NCBI GenBank assembly: GCA_009746045.1
Contig: RPFO01000630.1
Span: 1 to 51,812, forward strand
Direction: 5' to 3'
Length of the DNA: 51,812 nt
From: Mesostigma viride
Taxonomy: Eukaryota > Streptophyta > Mesostigmatophyceae > Mesostigmatales > Mesostigmataceae
The notes beneath the pieces were generated by a model. The model saw nothing but the letters and a program-made list of their open reading frames with translations, was not told the origin of the DNA and made no database searches. The position numbers and the translations under genes were made by a program. Below, one piece after another: positions 31,801-40,745 of the stretch (position 1 is the stretch's first letter; each line of letters opens with the position of its first letter).

Positions 31801-34800
31801 TAGGGCAAAATTAATTGATTAATAATAAGCACGTGACAGCGTCATGTGGGTGCCAATACAGAGTAAAGGAACCTTCAACCCTATATACACAGCGAGAAGG
31901 AGGGAGGGCGCCCTAGCTTCTCTCACTGCCGCAAGTGGGCAGGCCACAGAGCGCTCTCTCCACTGCATGGTGCATCATGCCGGGGCGCAACACTGTGGGT
32001 GCAATACAACCAGTGCAAATCCATAGGTAGGCTGACGCATAGCTTATGCTACAAATATGAGGTGGGCTCAAGACGTCGGCTAATTAAGGCGCAAGCTGAT
32101 GACCACAAGGTGCCAGAGCTAATTGAAGGTACTAAAACGCTGTGCGCTAATATCGTATCAAGTGCTGTAATGCCTAAGCTATCCCATAATCGATTGCCCC
32201 CATCTAGACAACTAGCTTGAGTGCTCTATCCCAGGGAAGCCCGGGGGGGCTTCCACAGTTTCTTGTTGACACAATAGGGCAGAAGGAAAGGCCCAAAGGG
32301 ACCATACCATACGCAAAAAAATCCAACAACTTCAAAACGCGGAACCAAAATTAAAGAAGATAGGGAGAGCATTCAGCAGAACCCAGATCCGCGTAATGGC
32401 AACAGGGAATGCAGGGAGCGCTCATCATCTAAAACGAGAGATTAACACATCACTGGGGAACACGCGATTGGCAGGACTATGTGAACACTATATAGAAGTT
32501 GTGGGATTCACCAAACAACCAGGCAAACACTTAACCAGATCTTGAATCAGAGAAGAAATGGCAAGAAACCATGACCGCAAAAACCGTTGCTGGCAGATTC
32601 GCATGCGAGGCACCATTATATATCAAGCATGGAGAGCTGTGCTCGCTGGCAGTCCTGGAGGTGGCTCTGTTTTCACTATTAGCTCTGTAGCACCTGCTTA
32701 TACTTACAAAAAGAACATCGAGGATAGCATCACGTACACCACAAACAGTTAGGCTAAGTCTCTCGCTGTAGCCTAAGTGGACACATGTCAGTACTGCCGG
32801 TACCCAAGTGGGTACTGGGACGGTACTGGTCTAGAGCAGACATGGCATGCACACGTGGCGGTGTGCAGTATGTGATGAGCCAGTTTCTCGGTACCGGGAC
32901 TGTAATTGTCATGTTAAGACTGACCAGATCAGGTATTACTAACCTGGTTGGTCAGTCCGTTAATCAGATCAGTAAGTTCGTGTTAACTTACTTCAACTCT
33001 GGCCAGCCACGGTTGACGGCTGGCCAGCAGTTCCTATGCCCACCTATCCAAATGCCAACGAGTCTCGTTGTTCACATTTGCCTCGCAGCCAGTTGGCACA
33101 CGTCTATAGCGAATGTGAGCATCAGTCTGTCAGTGTATTACAACTCATACTAGCCTCAATATGTGCAGTAAGGCGTCGGTTTGGACATTCACTGGGTGCA
33201 TATCTCATAAACATGATGAAAACTGCTAGGATATAGCGGCAGGGACGCGGCATGCATTACCTAATCCTGAGATAGATGTCATGAAAAACATTATAAAACA
33301 CCTGCCCTGATGTAAACCAGACGGCACACCTGTATCTCATCCACTGAATTAAAACGCAGCCCCAGACTTCAACAAATGCAAGATAGCTTCATGTCTTCCC
33401 AAAAAAGTAACCACTGTAATGATATTTCCAGCCATTCCAACAGTGAACAGACCACATCTCCAGTTGCTTAGCACAAACATTTTCTCGAGCATTTTGAACA
33501 GTGAAATGATCAAGTTCTTGCAAAAAAAAAAAGCACGCGCTGCCATGGTCAATTATAGAAACCATATTACTACTATACTATCACACTATTCTGCATGCAA
33601 GAAAAGAGTAGAAATACAGGTTTTCAACGCGAACTTCAAGGGACACCAGACTGTAGAGGTGAAGAATAATACTTGAAACAACACTCCTAATATTAATGGA
33701 TTATCAATCAGCTGCAGGCCCCCTTCACCAAATGCTTCAAAGCAAAGCCCTGACTCTCACACCATGAGGGACCATTCAGGAGCTAATAACGACATGGAGT
33801 GTTGCGGTAGCTCCTCTGGCATGAAGCAGGAACTTCTATCTCAGTGGTTGTTAGCTCCTCTCGCCTAGCTGAACATCATTATACTTGATCAGGCACTCCG
33901 CAAAGGTGAAAACCATGAACATCATTATACAACCATGTTTCTATCGGCCGTTCTCATTTCATGAGTTGAGTAGCATCAGAAATTCTTGCCAAATTTAGTG
34001 TCAGAAAACACCTAAGGCCTCCCACTCACTCACTCGATTGTATTGTCGTCAGAAAGCAACAAACGTGAAAATGCTAGCTGCTCAAATCTGAGATTCCGCG
34101 GAACACAGAAATTAAGAAAGCCTAGAAGCTACCAGCAAGGAATCGAACATAGGACCTTTGGCATGATTTCGCGACTGTGTGAGTCTCCTGATCCGGAGGC
34201 ATCTCACTTAACGATTCGAAACCGCCCAACTGCGAAAAACCTCTTCACTCGATTGTATGGACACCCGAATCCTATTGCATTTCTGCGTTCCGAGATCCCT
34301 TTTCAACACCAAAGTCCAGCAAAGTTGATGATCCAAAAAAGTTGATGATCCAAAAAGTGAAGTCACTAGGCAGGAGGAACTTGTGATGAAGTGGGACCCC
34401 CCCAGCCCTTTCAAAAAAAATAATAAGCGATTGTGTTTGCAAACTTTGGCTTTAAAACACAAACAAATCCAGAAAAAACAAAATTACAACAACTTAAACA
34501 GCAGCGGTCAACACATAGCATAAAAATTCAGAAATTCGGAATCCACTCCACCTTTGCTTTAATGCATTTTGACCCCTTCAAAACGGTTGACTGCTGCAGT
34601 TATCATGCTTCCTTCAAAGCACCTCGGCCATGCACAAGACCAAAAGTCCATGAGCTTAGGAGCACAAGCAGAAAGGATGAGAGCTGTATGTAGCCGCACA
34701 CCACATACACTCACTTTCGAATTCCTCAATGAAGTTCTCGAGCCCTGGAACAACCAACAAACTCATATTCGAGCGCTGGAAACGTTGACAAGTAAGTGCC

Positions 34801-37055
34801 AGTGCCCGTATTGACCTGTTGGAAGTACAAGCACACCGCCCCCTAAAATTGTAGCTAAGAGAAAGCTTTCGCCACAGAAAGTAGAACGCATGAGCCAACA
34901 TTGTTTCGTAATCTTTGGTCCCAAATAAGCTAGTGGACTGACTCACCAACCGCGATGCTCCAATAAAAGGTTTGCCTCGGCAGGTTGCGTGCCGAAAGGT
35001 ACGGAGGGCTTCGAACCGGGTTCACTCCAGGCCCGAGATAAAGGGAGTAATTCAGCGGCTTGGGGCACCTACCCACCAAGCAAATCCTTGCGTGCGGCCC
35101 AGAAAAGTTTGGCCCCCCAGTTATCGGGTCAGGGACATAACCGTGTACGAGGTCTACTGTATTATCTGCTGGCGGTGGGATGGCCACAGCTACGGAGCTG
35201 TTCAAGAGCTGCCGCTCAGGGCCGTTGCGGCGGTAACCGGACACGAAGTCTTGCGATGATATCACATTTGTGGCTGTGATATCCTTGTAGCTGTTAAATA
35301 TACTCCACAGCACAGGCAGTACCGGGCCTCTCATCGTCTCCAGGTCGAAGTTTGGCATCACACCCTCCAGGGCCAAGTACAAGATGTTGGCTGCCAAAGA
35401 CAGTGTAGAAAGGAGGTTCTGTGAGGCACGTGTGTGTGTGTGGTGGGGGGGGTGTATACAAGAAAAGAATTTATGAGCATACTGAAGGGCACTATAAGGT
35501 GCAGGAACAAAAAACTTTAAAACTTTGGAGTATGAGCATACTGAAGGTGCAGGAAAAAAAAACTTTGAACTTTGGACATGAAGATATCCCGCATTTGACG
35601 CGGCATTTCTTCATAATGCAGATGATTGAAACTGTCTATCTGCCCGTCCGTTCCAATTGGCTTTGGCTTGTTGTCCCTCCCTCCCGACCGACCGACCGAA
35701 GGACCGACTGAATGATTGACTGACCGACCGACCGACCGACCGACTGACCGACCGACCGACCGACCGACCTAGCGTCCGACCTAGCGACCGACCTAGCGTC
35801 CGACCTAGCGACCGACCGACCTGGCGACCGACCAACCTGGCGACCAACCAACCAGGCAACCGGCCTAGCGACCAGCCTCACGCCCAACCTCACGGCCAAC
35901 CTTGCCGACCTGCCGACCTGCCGACCTGCCAAAACCTGCGGAAACCTGCCAACCTGCGGAAACCTGCCAACCTGCCAACCTGCGGAAACCTGCGGAAAGC
36001 TGCGGAAACCTGCCCTGGCACCTGCCCACCTGCCAACCTCTGCCAACCTCTGCCAACCCCTGCCAACCCCTGCCAACCTGCCCGCCTGCCCGCCTGCCCG
36101 CCTGCCCGCCTGCCCGCCTGCCCGCCTGCCCGCCTGCCCGCCTGCCCGCCTGCCCGCCTGCCAACCTCCCAACCTGCCGACCTGCCAACCTACCGTGCAA
36201 CCTACCAAGTACCAACCTACCAACCTACCAAGTACCAACCTACCAACCTACCAAGTACCAAGTACCAAGTACCACCGACCGACCGACCGACCGACCGACG
36301 GACGGACAGACGGACGGACGGACCGACCGACCGACCGACCAACCGACCGACCGACCGACCGACCGACCAACTGACCGACCGACCGACCGACCGACCGACC
36401 GACCGACCGACCGACCGACCGACCGACCGACCGACCGACCGACCGACCGACCGACCGACCGACCGACCGACCGACCGACCGACCGACCGACCGACCGACC
36501 GACCGACCGACCGACCGACCGACCGACCGACCGACCGACCGACGACCGACCGACCGACCGACCGACCGACCGACCGACCGACCGACCGACCGACCGACCG
36601 ACCGACCGACCGACCGACCGACCGACCGACCGACCGACCGACCGACCGACCGACCGACCGACCGACCGACCGACCGACCGACCGACCGACCGACCGACCA
36701 TGGGAAGCGAAGTTTCATTTCCAATGCGAGCTAGGTGCTCAAAACTTTAACTTACCTTTATTTCCTTTACAGCGCCAGCTGTGACGTCCCCTCGAAGCTG
36801 CGCGGACATGCCGTCAAAGGAGTCATTTGTTGCCTTCAAAGAAATGCTCCATATAACGGCGGCGGTAATTATAATGACCGCCGAGATAACCAGTAAGAGG
36901 ACCAGACGAGCCTTAAGCATAACAAACCGGTCCGAAATACAGCGTGCGATGGAAAAAACGTCACGCTTTTCCCCATTAGAACGCGGAACTTTCCTCATAG
37001 AATTAAAACCCGGCGCAGTTTCCTTAACGTGCTCTGGCTCCCAGCGGCTCGACAT
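16826..37055 (-). CDS. Transmembrane receptor-type cyclic nucleotide phosphodiesterase (11 exons recognised)
   Basis: Spliced exons: 37055-36756, 35418-34947, 31699-31405, 28932-28608, 27397-26262, 21686-21526, 20320-20184, 19988-19795, 19076-19003, 18690-18613, 16872-16826. They total 3219 bases (1073 codons) with consistent phases and GT-AG borders. Layout: cytosolic tail 1-50, TM1 about 51-72, extracellular or lumenal region 73-417 with six N-glycosylation sequons, TM2 about 418-441, helical linker, catalytic domain from about 780. Metal and catalytic residues of class I phosphodiesterases are present: His851 and His855 (YHNSIH), His891-Asp892 (VHDYKHPG), Asp1005 (LKVSDIGH), and purine-clamp Gln1056/Phe1059 (SQVGFF). 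Predicted reaction: hydrolysis of 3',5'-cAMP or cGMP. The last 25 or so residues of the fold and the stop codon are not resolved. An in-frame TGA three codons upstream supports the start. Confidence 0.88.
18273..18332. repeat. Three 20-bp tandem units in PDE intron 10
   Basis: GCCAGATTGTGAG plus seven variable bases, three times in a row. Confidence 0.9.
18613..18690 (-). CDS. PDE exon 10: QGD...SPFMDR loop and clamp Gln
   Basis: Encodes DAEREAKLDVSPFMDRFNNS and ends SQV plus one base. The donor used is GTAG|GTGGCT, chosen because it gives SQVGFF with the next exon; a second GT four bases earlier breaks the frame. Confidence 0.85.
   Translation of the reverse strand: MPSGKQNWTCPPSWTASTTVCRARR
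19003..19076 (-). CDS. PDE exon 9
   Basis: Completes VSDIGH and encodes AAKPLAVHQEWSRRVTEEFY, matching the conserved H..W...V.EEF segment. Donor GGAG|GTGAGC leaves one base of the Asp codon. Confidence 0.9.
19795..19988 (-). CDS. PDE exon 8: second metal Asp
   Basis: Acceptor CCTGCAG|GAG. Encodes a helical stretch (RRIVIDLVLASDLKRHF) and ends LALKVSDIG, holding the last metal-binding Asp. Phase 2 donor GG|GTGCGT. Confidence 0.92.
20184..20320 (-). CDS. PDE exon 7: NNxF and substrate-pocket segment
   Basis: Continues directly as VNNDFINRTNNDLATIYND then SPLENYHLTEAFHLL, the family signature G(V/T)NNxF...LAxxYNDxSxLENxH. Ends FLG|GTGAGC. Confidence 0.93.
21088..21316. repeat. (GGCATGCT)n array in PDE intron 5
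   Basis: About 28 units of 8 bp, mostly perfect, with GCATGC palindromes at each unit and a few variants near 21219 and 21271-21310. Open in several frames on both strands because 24 bp makes eight codons; not coding. Confidence 0.95.
21526..21686 (-). CDS. PDE exon 6: HNxxH and HD metal motifs
   Basis: Encodes PYHNSIHISDVSASLFHLL and ALVHDYKHPG. These hold the catalytic proton donor His and the first metal ligands of the PDEase I family. Phase 1 donor CCTG|GTAAGC. Confidence 0.93.
22409..23649. mobile_element. TIR element in PDE intron 5
   Basis: A 23-bp perfect inverted repeat occupies 22417-22439 and 23621-23643 (starts CCGTGTTGTTACG). TAACTA stands just outside at both ends (22409-22414 and 23644-23649), with two extra C on the left. 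Subterminal regions are rich in ACG/CGT. No transposase is visible in 1.2 kb, so it is a non-autonomous DNA element; superfamily unknown. Confidence 0.72.
24070..24423 (-). pseudogene. Possible fragment related to C5-methyltransferase motifs IX-X
   Basis: A 117-codon open frame inside PDE intron 5 contains FPSEFIDLL and, about 15 residues on, HRFLLVGNAVS. Cytosine-5 methyltransferases end with a similar P-E...L and GNAV pair. No other motifs were found, so this is a weak resemblance and the frame may be noncoding. Confidence 0.15.
26262..27397 (-). CDS. PDE exon 5: cytosolic linker and start of catalytic domain
   Basis: Codons 465-843. Opens with a helical stretch (ELSNQLATLTSRD) continuing from exon 4. 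It contains a long low-conservation regulatory region and ends with LLRKIGDWDFDTLALARVV...LVGFTLFTKTGLLQEFNI, the standard first helices of class I phosphodiesterase domains. Donor CGGCCG|GTGAGA. Acceptor CCTGCAG|GAG lies 70 bases from a long pyrimidine array. Confidence 0.87.
27468..27759. repeat. (GGGA)n array in PDE intron 4
   Basis: About 290 bp of GGGA/GGAG units, with occasional GGA slips. In the transcript it is a CCCT polypyrimidine tract ending 70 bases before the exon 5 acceptor. Confidence 0.97.
28608..28932 (-). CDS. PDE exon 4: end of sensor, TM2 and signalling helix
   Basis: Encodes YMNNTYGERLF (a sequon), PGHGSFYIHTEHLW, then TM2 (GVLIAMGMAFALFIVGGLAM, about residues 418-441). 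A polar helix, MLSRALKSQERKLDTAAAANK, likely links membrane signal to the cytosolic domain. Phase 0 donor AAG|GTGCGT. Confidence 0.87.
29124..30627. repeat. 26-bp minisatellite in PDE intron 3
   Basis: About 58 head-to-tail copies of a 26-bp unit (GACCAGTGAACACGGCATGG plus six bases). Variation is sparse: a C-to-A change giving GATGAACAGTG in nine units (29511, 29615, 29693, 29771, 29953, 30109, 30213, 30473, 30577) and GTAAAC in two. All variants stay in exact 26-bp phase. Three long minus-strand ORFs across it are by-products of the unit lacking stops in any frame. Confidence 0.97.
31405..31699 (-). CDS. PDE exon 3: extracellular sensor region, second half
   Basis: Acceptor CTCATAG|AGAATGGC follows a pyrimidine run and has exactly the phase required by exon 2. 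Encodes NGFQPYLFVAGPIKDK, sequons NTS and NAS, FDGRMYITVGRHLNMVTSS, and ends SKSST. The pattern of short strands with a glycine turn recalls a Cache/PAS-like fold, but the family assignment is tentative. Confidence 0.8.
31806..31851. repeat. Possible short LINE 3'-end remnant in PDE intron 2
   Basis: TTAATTGATTAATAATAAGC then ACGTGACAGCGTCATGTGGG resembles the LINE tail junction at 820-860. Short and imperfect. Confidence 0.3.
31852..33870. other. PDE intron 2, unassigned stretch
   Basis: No ORF or repeat family recognised in about 2 kb. Confidence 0.4.
33871..33930. mobile_element. 32-bp insertion with 14-bp target duplication
   Basis: GAACATCATTATAC occurs at 33871-33884 and again at 33917-33930. 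The 32 bp between them match the end block of the SINE-like element at 15284-15314 over 31 bases. This looks like an extremely truncated retro-insertion. Confidence 0.75.
34031..34258 (-). mobile_element. tRNA-related SINE, copy A, with 13-bp target duplication
   Basis: Insert 34044-34245 is bracketed by CACTCGATTGTAT at 34031-34043 and 34246-34258. The minus strand carries a B box (GTTCGATTCC, near 34135) and an upstream tRNA-like half. A second copy is at 46656-46867. The open frame across it is not a gene. Confidence 0.78.
34947..35418 (-). CDS. PDE exon 2: extracellular sensor region, first half
   Basis: Codons 101-258. Starts at an acceptor CTCACAG|AAC with NLLSTLSLAANILYLALEG, a long first helix as in Cache-type sensors. 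Sequons NSS, NFS and NYS and a possible disulphide pair (CLVGRC) fit an extracellular location. Ends FYWSIAV with phase 1 donor G|GTGAGT. Confidence 0.82.
35683..35846. repeat. Degenerate (CCGA)n in PDE intron 1
   Basis: Short CCGA runs mixed with GACCTAGC units; related to the larger array at 36275-36699. Confidence 0.9.
36078..36162. repeat. (CCTGCCCG)n array in PDE intron 1
   Basis: About ten perfect 8-bp units, flanked by related CCTGCCAA and CCTGCGGAAA units from about 35900. Confidence 0.93.
36275..36699. repeat. (CCGA)n array in PDE intron 1
   Basis: About 105 tetranucleotide units with few interruptions, ending 57 bp from the exon 1 donor. It produces long ORFs on both strands that are not genes. 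Confidence 0.97.
36756..37055 (-). CDS. PDE exon 1: start, cytosolic tail and TM1
   Basis: Codons 1-100. A TGA lies in frame nine bases before ATG. Residues 51-72 (LVLLLVISAVIIITAAVIWS and neighbours) form a strong transmembrane helix preceded by Arg/Lys, giving an N-in signal anchor. Donor AAG|GTAAGT. Confidence 0.88.
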
Positions 37056-37682
37056 TACTGGTCAGTGGTCAGCGAGGGGCTGCAGTTCAAATTTTTCACG
37101 GATGAGAGGAAAATACGTCTAGGAGGCGGAGGGCGCTCACACCCCGGACCGCGACTGAAAAACTGGAGCTGCTAACCAGAACGGTAGCCGTGACCTAGAT
37201 TGAAGCTACGGAATCAAAGCCCATGCCAATTGGTACATACAGAACTGGTACATATAGAATTCTCTGCTGCTGATTGCGGGGTGGGACCCAACAACAAAAA
37301 CGACAACATTACTGTACTGGTAGGATCGTCAGCCCGTTTGATTAATGCCCGTGCATTAATATTCACACGCCGGCGTGATCGTTATCCCCGACCAGTGTTT
37401 TTTTTCAGGTTTTCGTTACCAGTGGCGCTAGGCCACTTGTGGCGTTTCGAACTTCAAAAAATTCAGTTTACTCGGCAAATGTGTGGCTTTAAGCCCATTA
37501 AAATTGGGCTTGGCACGGCCACGTGTGGCGGGCTGGCTTTTTGGTGCAGCAAATGACCCTGCCGGCTGGCGGGGGTCAGCGCGGCGCGGCGCCGTACTGG
37601 CTGTACACAAGTGTTAGGAGTGAGAAAACAATGTTTGCCATAAAGTTTTACTTTATTTCACTCAGATAAAAATAATGTCTCA
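37056..37682 (-). other. PDE upstream region
   Basis: About 630 bp between the PDE start codon and the Harbinger element. It presumably contains promoter and 5' UTR; no TATA box or other motif could be assigned. Confidence 0.4.
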
Positions 37683-37921
37683 GGCCCGGTCTATACGGAT
37701 TTTAAGTTAAAACCGAACCGGTCATTTTTAGCTGAAAATTGGGTCCGGAGGTAAAAATTTCAGTCTATACGAAACTAAACTGTCTGGACCGCAAGTAGAG
37801 TGGTTCCCGCCAAGTCGATGACGTGGCGCCAGCTCCGTGCCCGGGCAATCAGGCAATTACAGGCAATTAAACCCAAAACACTGACGGCGGGGAAGGGGAA
37901 GATGACCCGCGGTCGCCAGCC

Positions 37922-38122
37922 ATGGCGGACAATGCCGAAGGAGATGGACCATTTCTGCCACCCGAAGCGCGAAATCATTGCGTGCCATGCGGAGTCGCCC
38001 ATGGGAAAACGCCGAAGTGGACGATGAGAGAAAAAGCGCGTTTCGGGCATGTCCTAATTGACGAAAGCATCCGAGCAGCGTATTTTAAAGGATATATATC
38101 GGTTTCTTTTTACTTTTTATGA
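37922..38122 (+). CDS. Possible second Harbinger ORF, unknown
   Basis: Short frame MADNAEGDGPFLPPE...KWTMREKARFGHVLIDESIR near the left end of the element. Harbinger elements often carry a small Myb/SANT-like protein on the opposite strand to the transposase. Position fits and the tryptophan-helix character is suggestive, but the match is too weak to claim. Confidence 0.2.
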   Translation: MADNAEGDGPFLPPEARNHCVPCGVAHGKTPKWTMREKARFGHVLIDESIRAAYFKGYISVSFYFL

Positions 38123-39393
38123 TGATTTGTAGTCGTAAACTTGCAAGGGTGGCCAGAAATCGCCGAATCTAGCGACCATGCTGCACAACTTTGGTGTGCC
38201 GCAATGCGCCATTTTGCGGCCACCGCCTGGGCTAAGGTAATGCCAGCCATGCCAGGTAAAGCTGAGTTATCGTTTCCTTGTCGACGTAAGACGTTTATGT
38301 ATACGTTCTAGCTTGTGTAGCACATTCTTTTTGCATTATTCATGTTCTTTCTTGACCATGGCCTGGCCCCTTCCTAAAACACCATTCTTAGATGCCTCCC
38401 TCAGTCAGTTGACCTGCCATACTTGATAGTGTGATGGTGATAAGTTTTAGAGGCTGTATGGGTTTGAATACCTCCATATATGTTTGTTATACATTTCCCA
38501 CACACATATTGCATGAGTGTGAGGCAGTTGGCTGGTCTCTGTGGCATCATCAAGCATGTAACCGGTGAGTAGAAGCTTCCCATTGTCAGTAAGCATGTGC
38601 CACCAGGTGTGCTGGCCATCACCTGGCAAGCTATAGCAGCTTAGGCCTAGTTTATCCTTGCTAGGGCTAGCTGAAATAGGCTTCACATCACTAGTTTGTT
38701 GGTGGCTGCCTCCTAGAATGCATGCCTTGCGTAGGGTGTCCGTACCACGTTACCTACGTGCATGGACAAGGTGGCACCTGCACATAGGTGCCATGTAAGG
38801 GCAGTGTGATGATGCAGTTATGTTTCCCCATCATTGTGGAAGGGAAATGTATTGTATGGCATGGTTGGTGGCCTTATTAGTAGGTAGTATGCCAAGCCCT
38901 ACCCCCTTGGTTGCTTTTTACCAACGGTACCCCTACGGGCTGTACTGGGTGTAGCTGCTGGTATACCCAACCAAGTGATGACCCCAATGGCTCAAACTGC
39001 TCAGCAACTAATTGTTTATCATCCCTGAAGTGGTAAGTGCCTAGCTCTTAGAACATGATTCAAAATACACATTCTACCAAAACTGAAAACGCGCGTCTTG
39101 ACCGCCCTGACTTTGACGGTAGTTATACATGGCCTACTCTGAATATATGTAAGGTTGTGATGTATCAACCCGAAGAGCAACTCATGCACATGCTTGGCCC
39201 CCAAGGACAGCCATTGGATATGGGTAGGTTGGATGGCATCTGGTTTTCAAAGTTGTGAAGTTACAACCGATGCATCGGCAGTATTTCTGCCCATTTAGGG
39301 GTTAAGTTTGACAACTGTGATGACTACCATTGCACATGCATCCTTTTTGACATTACAATAGCGGGATTAGGCAACATTCTCATCCTCACCGCT

Positions 39394-40280
39394 TGCGGGT
39401 AAAAAAAACTGGCAACCAAACACCATGCCACACGTGGCACACTCAAGCATACACCAAGGTGGGTAAAAAAAACTGGCAACCAAACACCATGCCACACGTG
39501 GCACACTCAAGCATACACCAAGGTGGGTAAAAAAAACTGGCAACCAAACACCATGCCACACGTGGCACACTCAAGCATACACCAAGGTGGGTAAAAGAAA
39601 CTGGCAACCAAACACCATGCCACATGTGGCACACTCAAGCATACACCAAGGTGGGTAAAAAAAACTGGCAACCAAACACCACGCCACACGTGGCACACTC
39701 AAGCATTATTACCTAGCAAGGTGGGTAAAAAAAACTGGCAACCAAACACCATGCCACACGTGGCACACTCAAGCATTATACACCAAGGTGGGTAAAAAAA
39801 ACTGGCAACCAAACACCATGCCACACGTGGCACACTCAAGCATTATTACCTAGCAAGGTGGGTAAAAAAAACTGGCAACCAAACACCATGCCACACGTGG
39901 CACACTCAAGCATTATACACCAAGGTGGGTAAAAAAAACTGGCAACCAAACACCATGCCACACGTGGCACACTCAAGCATTATACACCAAGGTGGGTAAA
40001 AGAAACTGGCAACCAAACACCATGCCACACGTGGCACACTCAAGCATTATTACCTAGCAAGGTGGGTAAAAAAAACTGGCAACCAAACACCATGCCACAC
40101 GTGGCACACTCAAGCATTATACACCAAGGTGGGTAAAAGAAACTGGCAACCAAACACCATGCCACACGTGGCACACTCAAGCATTATACACCAAGGTGGG
40201 TAAAAAAAACTGGCAACCAAACACCATGCCACACGTGGCACACTCAAGCATTATACACCAAGGTGGGTAAAAAAAACTGG
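39394..40280. repeat. 64/67/70-bp minisatellite inside the Harbinger element
   Basis: About 13 units each starting GGGTAAAA and containing GCCACACGTGGC. Unit length varies only through the spacer before the next GGGTAAAA (short, ATT, or ATTATTACCTAGC forms). Abuts the 3' end of the transposase. Confidence 0.95.
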
Positions 40281-40745
40281 CTAGCATGTTGCATGTCGTA
40301 GGTCACATGTCAATGCACGGTGAAGGATGCCAAAGCGGTGAATAAGAATCCCAAATGCACGCTCTATGACCTGCCTGCACAAAGAGATGTAATAGTTACA
40401 TGCGTCCTCTTGGACGCTGAGACCCCTTCCTGGGTAGGGAGTCACAAGCCAAGGCTTGATGATGTATGCCTCATCTGCCACTATGTAGAATCCTTCTGGC
40501 AGGCCAACACGTGCCAATTCCGTGTGCAAAGAGCTGACACGAAATGCGACACTGTCATTGGTACTGCCGCAACATTTGTTGGAGCCATACAGAAAACGAC
40601 ATTTCGAATCGCACACAGCTTGCATGACAAGCGCATAAAACCCCTTACGATTCTAGTACTGCCTGGGGTTCGCTACCTCCGACTTGAAGTTTTTTTTTTT
40701 TTATCTTGATTGCGATACCATCGAGCGCACCAACACAACCATCAA
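40281..40745 (-). pseudogene. PIF/Harbinger transposase (DDE_Tnp_4 type), broken
   Basis: Reading leftward: GCVGALDGIAI (first catalytic Asp, about 40733-40711), then after a poly-A run (40690-40702) VANPRQYxNRKGFYALVMQA with TAG at 40655-40653. Then CGSTNDSVAF, GFYIVADEAYI (second Asp, about 40480), TPYPG, and RQVIERAFGILIHRFGIL (catalytic Glu, about 40360). These are the hallmark blocks of Harbinger transposases. The in-frame stop and homopolymer frameshift make it a pseudogene. Confidence 0.87.

Noticed and set aside
31732-31832. Upstream extension of PDE exon 3 (SWATPFHLPFD...)
   Set aside because: Open by chance; the CTCATAG acceptor at 31701-31700 gives the correct phase, earlier ones do not.
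35902-36750. Long RPTD-repeat and VGRS-repeat ORFs
   Set aside because: Translation of CCGA tetranucleotide arrays inside intron 1.
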